The position numbers and the translations under genes were made by a program. This document shows, piece after piece, positions 8,033 through 15,412 of a stretch of 64,000 nucleotides of DNA (the stretch's first letter is position 1; each line of letters begins with the position of its first letter). The notes under the pieces are model-generated. The model was not told the origin of the DNA, made no database searches, and was given only the letters and a program-made list of their open reading frames with translations. This stretch comes from Actinopolymorpha cephalotaxi (GTDB lineage: Bacteria > Actinomycetota > Actinomycetes > Propionibacteriales > Actinopolymorphaceae), in the NCBI RefSeq assembly GCF_013408535.1, contig NZ_JACBZA010000001.1:4982850-5046849 (forward strand). Reading direction: 5' to 3'.

Positions 8033-8953
8033 GTGCGGACGAGCGGACAGATACAGGCCCCGCTCCGCCCGTCGCCAGTGGGCGGGGTTCGGCTCGGGGC
8101 GGTCGTGGTGACCATGGGAAACCGCCCGGCGGAGCTTTCCGCGTTGCTGGCCTCGCTGACCCGGCAGACCTCTCCTCCGGACCGGGTGGTGGTGGTCGGC
8201 CAGGGAACCCGGCTGAAGGCGCTGCCACCTGGTGTCGAAGGCATCGAGCTTCCTGTCAACCTCGGCTTGCCCGCGGGCCGCAACGTCGCACTGGCCCGGC
8301 TGCGCGCCCACGGCGACGTCGACGTGGTGATGTATCTCGACGACGACGGGCTGCTGCCCGACCGCTGGACCGCCCAGAAGGTACGCGACGCGTTCGCCAC
8401 CGACACCGACCTCGGCATCATCAGCTTCCGGATCGCCGACGAACAGGGTGTCACCCAACGCCGGCACGTCCCGCGCCTGCGCGCGCACGACCCGCTGCGC
8501 GCGTCCCGGGTGACCACGTTCCTCGGCGGGGGCAACGCCGTCCGGATGGCGGTCTCGGAGCAGGTGGGCGACTGGCCCGCGGAGTTCTTCTGGGCGCACG
8601 AGGAGACCGACGTGGCGTGGCGGGCGCTGGACGCAGGCTGGCGGATCGACTACCGGCCCGACATCCTGCTCCAGCATCCGCGCACCTCCCCAGCCCGGCA
8701 CCAGCTCTACTACCGGATGAACGCCCGCAACCGCGTCTGGCTGGCCCGGCGGCACCTGCCCGGGCTGCTGGTCCCGATCTACCTGACCGTGTGGGTGCTG
8801 GTGACGGTCGTCCGCCGGCCGCCGTTCGCCGGACTGCGGGCCTGGGCGGGCGGCTTCGTGGAGGGCTGGCGCCGGCCCTGCGGCGGCCGGCGGCCGATCC
8901 GCTGGCGCACGGTCTGGCGGATGACTCTGCTCGGGCGGCCGCCGATCGTGTGA
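8033..8953 (+). CDS. Family 2 glycosyltransferase
   Basis: The 306-residue protein opens with V-V-V-T-M-G-N-R-P-A-E-L-S-A-L-L-A-S-L, the nucleotide-binding start of GT-A fold enzymes. It carries the metal-binding D-D-D in M-Y-L-D-D-D-G and a later F-F-W-A-H-E-E-T-D-V-A-W-R motif typical of rhamnosyl-transferase-like GT2 enzymes (acceptor/base region). A hydrophobic segment (L-L-V-P-I-Y-L-T-V-W-V-L-V-T-V-V) near the C-terminus suggests membrane association. It would transfer a sugar from an NDP-sugar to a glycan or lipid. The start is uncertain: GTG 8033 has GGGGG upstream, TTG 7943 is the alternative. No other cell-wall genes adjoin. Confidence 0.85.
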   Translation: MRTSGQIQAPLRPSPVGGVRLGAVVVTMGNRPAELSALLASLTRQTSPPDRVVVVGQGTRLKALPPGVEGIELPVNLGLPAGRNVALARLRAHGDVDVVMYLDDDGLLPDRWTAQKVRDAFATDTDLGIISFRIADEQGVTQRRHVPRLRAHDPLRASRVTTFLGGGNAVRMAVSEQVGDWPAEFFWAHEETDVAWRALDAGWRIDYRPDILLQHPRTSPARHQLYYRMNARNRVWLARRHLPGLLVPIYLTVWVLVTVVRRPPFAGLRAWAGGFVEGWRRPCGGRRPIRWRTVWRMTLLGRPPIV

Positions 8954-8977
8954 ACCGCGGCCGGCCGGTCTTCGGGT

Positions 8978-9721
8978 TCAGCCGCCCCACGGGCGACGGC
9001 CGTCGCCGGATTCCGCACGGTCGTGGCTCTGCTCGCCGCGGCCCTGCTCGCCCTGGCTGCTGCCCTGCCGGCTGACCCCGTGCTCGCCGCCGCCGAGATC
9101 CGCCTCGTACTCGATCTGCCGGAAGCCCATCACGGTGAAGTACGCCAGGACGAGCGAGGTCAGCGAGACCAGCGCCAGCCCGACCGCGGCCCACCCGACG
9201 GCGCCGACGTCGACGTTCTCGCCGCCGATCCATCGGAACGCCGCAAGAGCCGCGAGGAACATCCCGGCCGCGCTCAGCCCCAGCGCCCAGGCGCCGACCC
9301 GCTGGAACAGCCTCGCCAGGTCGGCGCGGTGGGCCACGCCGAGATCATTCGGTTCGCTCGCCCGCACCCGGACGGAGGCGCCGACGGCGGCGGTGATCAG
9401 CGGGGTGGTGGAACCGTTCCCACCGGGTGCCCGCTCGGGCGCTGCGGGAGCTCCGGGCGCGGGCGCTCCAGGTGCAGGGGCCCCAGGTGCGGGCGCACCC
9501 GGAGCTCCGGGCTGGTCCTCCCACCTCCGCTCGGTCGGCGGAACCCCGACCGGCGTCCGGGCGGCCGGCCCACGACTGGTGGGCGTACGAAAGTCCGGTG
9601 CGGCCGACGGCGGCAGCTGGGCGGACGCCAGGTCGAGGACGGCGCCGAGCCGCGCCCGCAGCCGCTGCGTCGGGTCGGGCGAGTCCGATCCCGGGGCCGG
9701 GTCCTGCGGTGATTCGCTCAT
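8978..9721 (-). CDS. Two-helix membrane protein with Ala-Pro-Gly repeat
   Basis: The 247-residue protein has a Pro/Ala-rich N-terminal half containing four A-P-G-A-P-type pentapeptide repeats (15-bp DNA repeats near 9440-9500). Two transmembrane helices follow (about 143-160 and 172-196), and the tail is charged (Gly/Glu/Gln-rich). GGGAGGGGA precedes the ATG at 9721. Homologues of this architecture are annotated only as hypothetical. It faces the GT2 gene convergently, so it is not in the same transcript. Nothing in the sequence identifies a function. Confidence 0.7.
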   Translation of the reverse strand: MSESPQDPAPGSDSPDPTQRLRARLGAVLDLASAQLPPSAAPDFRTPTSRGPAARTPVGVPPTERRWEDQPGAPGAPAPGAPAPGAPAPGAPAAPERAPGGNGSTTPLITAAVGASVRVRASEPNDLGVAHRADLARLFQRVGAWALGLSAAGMFLAALAAFRWIGGENVDVGAVGWAAVGLALVSLTSLVLAYFTVMGFRQIEYEADLGGGEHGVSRQGSSQGEQGRGEQSHDRAESGDGRRPWGG

Positions 9722-9892
9722 CGGGTCCCCTCCCACGGCGGGCGCACCGCTCGCCTGCGTTCTCTCCCGTTGTAGGTGGGCCCGGCCCGGCAGTAAAGCC
9801 CGGAACCCACAGGTCGCCGATCCGGCGACCACGTGCGCGACCGGCGATCGGCGCTCCCGCCCGGCGGACGACCTCGATCGTCGCGGGCGACC

Positions 9893-10642
9893 TCAGCCGT
9901 TGGCGACGGTGCGCTCGAGGAGCGGAAGCAGGCGGTCCCAGTGGCGCTGGAGTCCTGCGGAGTCGAAGGCGGAGGTGTCGGACATGGTGAAGCCGTGGGC
10001 GGTGCCGGGGTAGATCTCGATCGAGTGCTCGACACCCGCGGTGTCCAGAGCCTGGTCGAGCTCCTTGATCTTCTCCGGCGCCATGTCACCTTCGGCGAGG
10101 CCGAGGTGCACCTGCGCGGTGAGGTGGGGTACGAGACAGTGCGGGCTGTCCGGCTCGTCGGTGACCAGGCGGCCGGGGTGGAACCCGGCGACGGCCGCGA
10201 CCTGGCCGGGATGGGCCGTCGCGGTGCGCATCGCCAGCACGGCGCCCAGGCAGTAGCCGATCGCGGCGACCGGTCCTTCGCCGACCTCGGGCTGGGCGGT
10301 GAGGAACTTCAGGTAGGCGTCGGCGTCACGCAGGACGCGTTCGGTGGTGTGCGCCTCGATCAGCGGCATCAGCTGCGCGAAGACCGCCGGCCGGGTCTCC
10401 TGGTCGATGTGCTCGGGTAGGTCGATCGCCGGCGCCGGGCCGTGCCGGTAGAAGATGTTGGGGGCGAGGACGTGGTAGCCGTGTCCGGCGAGTTCGCGGG
10501 CCATTTCCTGGAGTACGGGCCGCAGGCCGAAGGCGTCCGCGTACAGCAGCACCCCGGGGTGCCGGCCGCCGCCGTCGGGGAACGCGGCAAACGCGTCGGC
10601 CTGGCCGTCGGGAGTCGGGATCTGCACAGTCGTGGAGGGCAA
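9893..10642 (-). CDS. Dienelactone hydrolase family protein
   Basis: This 249-residue alpha/beta hydrolase has the dienelactone hydrolase nucleophile elbow G-Y-C131-L-G, where Cys replaces the usual Ser, and the C-terminal His in G-T-A-H-G-F. An acidic partner lies near residue 190. The family hydrolyses dienelactones or related esters in aromatic degradation, and many members act on other small esters. The start is TTG 10642, supported by AAGGAG eight bases upstream. The quinone-reductase-like gene lies 109 bp upstream on the same strand. A shared role in handling reactive carbonyls is possible but unproven. Confidence 0.9.
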   Translation of the reverse strand: MPSTTVQIPTPDGQADAFAAFPDGGGRHPGVLLYADAFGLRPVLQEMARELAGHGYHVLAPNIFYRHGPAPAIDLPEHIDQETRPAVFAQLMPLIEAHTTERVLRDADAYLKFLTAQPEVGEGPVAAIGYCLGAVLAMRTATAHPGQVAAVAGFHPGRLVTDEPDSPHCLVPHLTAQVHLGLAEGDMAPEKIKELDQALDTAGVEHSIEIYPGTAHGFTMSDTSAFDSAGLQRHWDRLLPLLERTVANG

Positions 10643-10751
10643 GCTGGATCTCCTTTTCGTCGATGATCCTCTTGCACACTACGCGCCTGAGCCGATCAAC
10701 CGGCCAGGACTTTCGCGGCCTGGGTACAGACGACCGGCGTTGTGGGCTTCG

Positions 10752-11786
10752 TCAGGAGACCTCCACGACGAGCTTGCCGAAGAACTTCTTGGCTACGAAA
10801 TCCCGCTGTGCCCTGGCCAGGTCTGCCAGCGGGTAGGTGCCCGCGAGCAGCGGGCGCAGCCGACCGTCGCCGGCGTACTCCACCACCTCGGCGAAGTCCT
10901 CGTGGGCGCCGAAGGAGGAACCGACAAGCTCCAGTTGACGCAGGTAGACCGTGCGCAGGTCGGTGTCGACGACCGGCCCGGCGATTGCTCCGGCGACGAC
11001 GTAGCGGCCGAGTGGCGCCAGCACCTCCAGCAGGCTCGAGAACATCGGGCCGGCCACCACGTCGGCGACGACATCCACCTCGGGCGCGACGCTTCGCACC
11101 GCATAGGCCAGATCGGAGGAGTCCCGCCGCACGGTGGCCAGGGCGCCGAGCTCGCGCACCTGCTCCTCCTTGCCGGCGCCGACGACGGCGATGGCGCCCG
11201 CGCCCAGCACGGAACACAGCTGAACCAGCGCCGAACCCACCCCGCCGGACGCTCCGGTGACGAGCACGGTGTCACCGCTACGGACCCGGGCACGCTTCAG
11301 CATCCGCAACGCGGTGGTGTACGCGGTCGGGAAGGTCGCCAGCTCCGCGTCGGTGAGCGGACTGTCGATCCGATGGGCGTTCGACGCCGGGATGGTGACG
11401 TACTCCGCGAACCCGCCGTCACGCTCGCTGCCGAGGTAGGCGGCGGTGACCAGCTCGCGCTCACCTCCCTCGTACAGCACCGGGTCCAGGAGTACCCGCT
11501 CGCCGATTCGCTCCTCGGGCACACCGGCGCCCACCTGGTCGATCCGGCCGGCCACGTCAGCGCCCTGGATCCGGGGGAACGACAGGGCCTCACCCCGCCA
11601 GCCCGCGGTCGCGTCCGGGTCGGACGACGTGCCGTACTTCCCCTCCCGGGTCCAGATGTCGGTGTTGTTCAGGGCGGTGGCGCCGACCCGGACACGCACC
11701 TCACCGGCCACCGGGACCGGATCGGGCACGTCACGGTGCTCGAGGCGCTCGGGTCCACCGAAGCCGGTGAGGACTACTGCTCGCAT
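10752..11786 (-). CDS. Zinc-type alcohol dehydrogenase/quinone reductase (MDR) family protein
   Basis: The 344-residue medium-chain dehydrogenase begins M-R-A-V-V-L-T-G-F-G-G-P-E and has N-N-T-D-I-W in the substrate domain. Its Rossmann motif reads V-L-V-T-G-A-S-G-G-V-G-S-A-L-V-Q-L. The structural zinc cysteine cluster is absent, so it belongs with NADPH:quinone oxidoreductase-like enzymes that reduce enones or quinones. It is divergent from a TetR regulator, with a palindrome between them that overlaps the likely promoter. Repression by that TetR, relieved by a toxic substrate, is the obvious model but is inferred from layout only. Confidence 0.9.
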   Translation of the reverse strand: MRAVVLTGFGGPERLEHRDVPDPVPVAGEVRVRVGATALNNTDIWTREGKYGTSSDPDATAGWRGEALSFPRIQGADVAGRIDQVGAGVPEERIGERVLLDPVLYEGGERELVTAAYLGSERDGGFAEYVTIPASNAHRIDSPLTDAELATFPTAYTTALRMLKRARVRSGDTVLVTGASGGVGSALVQLCSVLGAGAIAVVGAGKEEQVRELGALATVRRDSSDLAYAVRSVAPEVDVVADVVAGPMFSSLLEVLAPLGRYVVAGAIAGPVVDTDLRTVYLRQLELVGSSFGAHEDFAEVVEYAGDGRLRPLLAGTYPLADLARAQRDFVAKKFFGKLVVEVS

Positions 11787-11830
11787 CCGGATCACTCTTT
11801 CCAGTAGGAATACCGCCCCGGAATCTGCAC

Positions 11831-11848
11831 GTATACAGATCGGTATAC
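11831..11848. promoter_or_regulatory. Putative TetR operator (palindrome)
   Basis: The sequence GTATACAGATCGGTATAC is an inverted repeat of GTATAC around six bases, in the gap between the dehydrogenase and the divergent TetR gene. The right half (TCGGTATA, 11840-11847) recurs at 11891-11898, over the TetR -10 region. This fits a two-site autoregulated operator. Confidence 0.6.
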
Positions 11849-11894
11849 CTGGACCATCTCGCGATGGCGCTGCCGTTGTCAACTCACCGGTCGG

Positions 11895-11900
11895 TATAGT
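11895..11900 (+). promoter_or_regulatory. -10 element for a probably leaderless tetR transcript
   Basis: TATAGT, a strong actinobacterial -10 match, ends seven bases before the ATG at 11908. No Shine-Dalgarno sequence lies between them (only CGGCGGC). Transcription would start at or next to the A of the start codon, so the message is probably leaderless. No good -35 is visible. Confidence 0.5.
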
Positions 11901-11907
11901 CGGCGGC

Positions 11908-12513
11908 ATGCGCGAGCTCACCCCGGCCGGCCGCCGGATCCTGGACGCGGCCTCCACCCTCTTCTACGACCAGGGCATCCACGCCGTGGGCGTCGACGCG
12001 GTGGCACGTGCCGCCGGGGTGACGAAGAAGACTTTGTACGACTGCTTCGGCTCCAAGGACGTTCTCGTCGCCTGCTATCTCCAGGCCCGCGACGAGCGCT
12101 GGCGGGAGTGGCTGACGTCCTACGTCGACCAGCACGCAGGCCGAGAACCCAACGGGGACAGGGATCTGGACCGGAAGGCCGGCGTCGAGCGGGTGCTGCT
12201 CACCTTCGACGCCCTGGAGCAGTGGGCCCGGCGGGAGAACGTCCGCGGCTGTGCGTTCGTCAACGCCCTCGCCGAACTCCCGGAGAACGCCGACCATCCC
12301 GGGCGCGCGGTCATCCTGGAGCAGAAGCGCTGGCTGCTCGGCTATCTCACGGACCTGGTGAAGGCCGCGGGCATCCGCCGGCCCGGCACGGTCGCGGCCG
12401 GCCTGCTCGTCCTGCACGAGGGCGCGAGCGTCAGCTTCGGCACCGGCGTACCCACTCGTGCCGTCGCGCAGGCCAGGCGCCTCGCCGCCCTCTCACTCAC
12501 CGGCGACGACTGA
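11908..12513 (+). CDS. TetR/AcrR family transcriptional regulator
   Basis: The 201-residue protein has the TetR N-terminal helix-turn-helix: R-I-L-D-A-A-S-T-L-F-Y-D-Q-G-I-H-A-V-G-V-D-A-V-A-R-A-A-G-V then T-K-K-T-L-Y-D-C-F-G-S-K-D (about residues 9-51). The all-helical C-terminal ligand domain contains R-G-C-A-F-V-N-A, a motif of the AcrR subgroup. It is expected to repress the divergent dehydrogenase gene and itself through the sites at 11831-11848 and 11891-11898. The inducer is unknown. Confidence 0.9.
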   Translation: MRELTPAGRRILDAASTLFYDQGIHAVGVDAVARAAGVTKKTLYDCFGSKDVLVACYLQARDERWREWLTSYVDQHAGREPNGDRDLDRKAGVERVLLTFDALEQWARRENVRGCAFVNALAELPENADHPGRAVILEQKRWLLGYLTDLVKAAGIRRPGTVAAGLLVLHEGASVSFGTGVPTRAVAQARRLAALSLTGDD

Positions 12514-12543
12514 CGTACGGCGAAACCTGCGGCAGGACAGGCC

Positions 12544-13368
12544 TCACGATCGTCGATAGTCGCTCGGCGGCAGCCCGAAGTGCGCGCGGAACCTCCGCGA
12601 CAGATGGAACTCGTCGGTGTAGCCGAGGGTGCGGGCGATCTCCCTGGTGGTCATGTCGGTGACCCGCAACAGCGTGGCGGCGGTCTGCAGCCGGCGCGCG
12701 TTACGGAACGCCAGCGGCGACTGGCCGACCTCGGCCGCGAACCTCCGCCGGAACGTGTCGTACGGCAGGCCCACCTCCGCCGCCACCGACCGCATGTCGA
12801 GCCGGCCGGTCAGGTCGTCGGCGAGCCGGTCGACGGCCGCGGCCACGGCGGGGCTCGGGCCCGCGGACTCCGCCGACTCCTGCGGCCCGTTCACGTCCAG
12901 CAGCCAGTCCGCGAACGCCACCAGCTGGTGCTCGGCCGCCTGCACCGACCGCGGCGTGGACGCCAGGATGGTCCGCAGCGCGGCGGCGGACGGGGCCGGG
13001 CGCGGATACCGTGGGCCGTCCTCGGCCAGCACGCCCGCCCGGGCGAGGGCGTCGAACAACGGCCCGGTGAAGACGACGAACACCTCCGTCCAGGTCCGCC
13101 CGCCGAGGGTGCCGTACCAGTGCGGCCGGCCGGGCGGGACCAGCGTGTGCGCGCCGGGGGTGACCGGCTCCTCCCTGCCGTCGGCGTGCCGGTAGCGGCC
13201 GGATCCCGCCACCACCACCGACAGGACGTACGCCTCCATCACCCTCAGCGGCGACGGCATCATCGGCTCGTCGTCGATCACCTCACCGGCCAGCACCAGC
13301 TGGCCCAGCCTGGTCACCGGCGCGGCGGACACGGCGATCCGGGTGCCCGAGTCCATCCCCGAGTCCAT
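12544..13368 (-). CDS. AraC family transcriptional regulator
   Basis: The 274-residue protein has an N-terminal cupin-like sensing domain (G-S-G-R-Y-R-H-A-D-G and P-P-G-R-P-H-W-Y-G). It ends with a double helix-turn-helix: M-R-S-V-A-A-E-V-G-L-P-Y-D-T-F-R-R-R-F, then T-T-R-E-I-A-R-T-L-G-Y-T-D-E-F-H-L-S-R-R-F. Such regulators usually respond to sugars or related ligands. It is divergent from a PhyH dioxygenase gene 156 bp away and probably controls it. The ATG at 13368 has no clear ribosome site; ATG 13356 is an alternative. Confidence 0.88.
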   Translation of the reverse strand: MDSGMDSGTRIAVSAAPVTRLGQLVLAGEVIDDEPMMPSPLRVMEAYVLSVVVAGSGRYRHADGREEPVTPGAHTLVPPGRPHWYGTLGGRTWTEVFVVFTGPLFDALARAGVLAEDGPRYPRPAPSAAALRTILASTPRSVQAAEHQLVAFADWLLDVNGPQESAESAGPSPAVAAAVDRLADDLTGRLDMRSVAAEVGLPYDTFRRRFAAEVGQSPLAFRNARRLQTAATLLRVTDMTTREIARTLGYTDEFHLSRRFRAHFGLPPSDYRRS

Positions 13369-13421
13369 GCCGGCGACGCTACCCGGGCGGCCCGGCCGGG
13401 GGCCGACCCGGGCGCCAGAAC

Positions 13422-13431
13422 GTACATGTAC
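13422..13431. promoter_or_regulatory. GTACATGTAC palindrome in divergent araC/phyH gap
   Basis: A perfect 10-bp palindrome lies about midway between the AraC and PhyH starts. It is a candidate operator or promoter element only; AraC proteins more often use direct repeats. Confidence 0.3.
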
Positions 13432-13524
13432 CGGCCAGCGTGACCATTCCATTCGGGCGGCCACCCGGCCTAGCGTCGTCCGTACACACCGACGCCCGCA
13501 CCGACGCGCTGGAGGCAGCGACCC

Positions 13525-14307
13525 ATGACCTCGACCGAGGAGACCAGGACCGGCCTGGTCACCCCGCAGATGCGGGAGCAGTACGAGAACGACGGCTACT
13601 TCATCCTCGAACGCGCCCTCAGCGACGAGCAGCTCGAGCTGCTGCGCGGCGGCGCGCAGTACTCCATGGACAAGCTGGACGCGGAGATGGAGAAGGCCGG
13701 CACCGACCGGATCGGTATCAACGCCCGCGGCAAGCGCTACTTCAGCCACATGATCTACCGCGACCGCCCGGAGCTTCGGCAGTTCCTGTTCAGCGAGCTG
13801 ATGCGGGACATCTGCCGGGCGACGCTGGGCGAGGAGGCGTACCTCTTCTGGGAGCAGTACGTCATCAAGGCCGGCGACCCGGACACGTCGTTCGCCTGGC
13901 ACCAGGACTCCGGCTACGTGCACGAGGACCACGCGCCGTACCTCACCTGCTGGATCGCGCTGGACGACGTGACCGAGGAGAACGGCTCGGTCTACCTACG
14001 GCCGTACTCGCGTTCGGGCATTCGCTCCTACGTCAAGCACATCCCGGACCCGCGGGTGAACGACCTGGTCTGCTACTTCGGCGACGACCCGGGCATGCCG
14101 GTGACGGTGCCGGCCGGATCGATCGCGGTGTTCTCCAGCGTGGTGATGCACCGCAGCGGGCCGAACCTCACCGACAAGCTGCGCCGGGTCTACCTCGCGC
14201 AGTACTCCAAGGAGGTCATCCAGACCAAGGACGGCACCAAGCCGTGGGGTGAGTTCGAGCAGTTCCTCGCGGACGGGGAGGTCGTCGGCCGGATCGACGT
14301 GGACTGA
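13525..14307 (+). CDS. Phytanoyl-CoA dioxygenase (PhyH) family protein
   Basis: This 260-residue non-haem iron, 2-oxoglutarate-dependent dioxygenase shows the facial triad: H126-Q-D128 in F-A-W-H-Q-D-S-G-Y and the distal H209 in S-V-V-M-H-R-S-G. An Arg about ten residues later (L-R-R-V-Y) would bind 2-oxoglutarate. E-N-G-S-V-Y-L-R-P is the usual family loop. It should hydroxylate an unactivated carbon, but bacterial PhyH substrates are diverse and cannot be read here. The divergent AraC gene suggests induction by a ligand linked to the substrate. A clear catalytic triad makes it likely active. Confidence 0.9.
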   Translation: MTSTEETRTGLVTPQMREQYENDGYFILERALSDEQLELLRGGAQYSMDKLDAEMEKAGTDRIGINARGKRYFSHMIYRDRPELRQFLFSELMRDICRATLGEEAYLFWEQYVIKAGDPDTSFAWHQDSGYVHEDHAPYLTCWIALDDVTEENGSVYLRPYSRSGIRSYVKHIPDPRVNDLVCYFGDDPGMPVTVPAGSIAVFSSVVMHRSGPNLTDKLRRVYLAQYSKEVIQTKDGTKPWGEFEQFLADGEVVGRIDVD

Positions 14308-14331
14308 GTACGACCGGCTGCCGTTCGGCCG

Positions 14332-15282
14332 TCAGGTCAGCTCGGCCCGGAGCACGGCGAACCGCCGGGTGACGGCGAATCCCGTGCTCCGGTAGAGCTG
14401 TCCGGCCGCAGAGCGCTCCCCGGTCCACAGGAACCACGCGCTGTGCGCGCCGGCCGCCCGCATGCGTTCCAGCGTCAACTGCAGCAGGATCCGGCCGAGG
14501 CCGGTGCCCCGGCGGTCCGGGCGTACGCCGAACGGCCCGAAGCGTTCCAGGACGTTCTCGTACGCGGCGTGCATCGCCCACCCGGCGAGCGTCCCGCCGG
14601 GCTCCCACGCGCCGACGATCCGGTCCGGTGGGAGCCCGGCGACGACGGCGTCGCGGATGGCGCGGGCCCAGTCGGGGTTGAACTCCTCACCCGCCAGCCG
14701 GAGCAGCTCGACCAGGTCGTCGCCGGTCGGCGTACCGAACCGGTACCCTCCGGCCGTCAGGTCGTCCACGCGGGCACGGATCTCGTCCGGCATCCGGTGA
14801 CCGACCAGCGAGCGGTCCATCGCCGCGGCCTCCGACCGGCGTTCGAAACCGAGACCGCGCAGCAGCGCGGCCGCCTCCGGGTAGGCCTCGGCGTCCAGGC
14901 CGGGCAGCACGTAGTTGGGGGTGTACGAGGCGAAGAACACCTCGCGGGCGCCTTGGCCACGCAGCCAGTCCAGCACACCGCGCACCAGCGCGCGCCCCAC
15001 GCCCGCGCCCCGCGCTTCTGGTGTGACGAAGAAGAACGGCAGCCAGCCGGTGCCCGGCTCCAGGTCGCCGGCCACCATCGCCACCCGGCGCCGGACCGCG
15101 TAGGCCGCACCGACCAGGCGGTCGCCGTCGAGGGCGATCCGCAGGCCGTCCGGGTCGAAGTTGGCGTCCAGCAACACCAGGTCGCGAAATCTCGTGTCGG
15201 TGATCGGATCGAGGGGCATGGCGCGCCGCCACGCCTGCACCAGTGCCGGCCCGTCGCCCGGCCGGAATTCTCGGATCTGCAC
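14332..15282 (-). CDS. GNAT N-acetyltransferase with two GNAT domains
   Basis: The 316-residue protein contains two GNAT folds in tandem. The first has the acetyl-CoA loop R-G-A-G-V-G-R-A-L-V-R (about residues 88-98). The second has R-R-G-T-G-L-G-R-I-L-L (about 258-268). Both P-loop-like signatures are intact, as in mycothiol synthase-like and other double-GNAT enzymes, where often one half is catalytic. The substrate is unknown. GTG 15282 is chosen as start because AGGAGGGG precedes it and the domain begins directly (V-Q-I-R-E-F-R-P-G-D). It converges on the PhyH gene with a 24-bp gap. Confidence 0.85.
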   Translation of the reverse strand: MQIREFRPGDGPALVQAWRRAMPLDPITDTRFRDLVLLDANFDPDGLRIALDGDRLVGAAYAVRRRVAMVAGDLEPGTGWLPFFFVTPEARGAGVGRALVRGVLDWLRGQGAREVFFASYTPNYVLPGLDAEAYPEAAALLRGLGFERRSEAAAMDRSLVGHRMPDEIRARVDDLTAGGYRFGTPTGDDLVELLRLAGEEFNPDWARAIRDAVVAGLPPDRIVGAWEPGGTLAGWAMHAAYENVLERFGPFGVRPDRRGTGLGRILLQLTLERMRAAGAHSAWFLWTGERSAAGQLYRSTGFAVTRRFAVLRAELT

Positions 15283-15412
15283 GCCGCCGCCCCTCCTGCC
15301 GCATAACTGCCGCATCACTGCCGGGCCCCTCGCCGGAACCGGCCGCCGATCACGCTAGCGGAGGCCATCGCCCGGTCACATCGCCAGCGCCAGAAGGATT
15401 AGGGTCGTTCGC

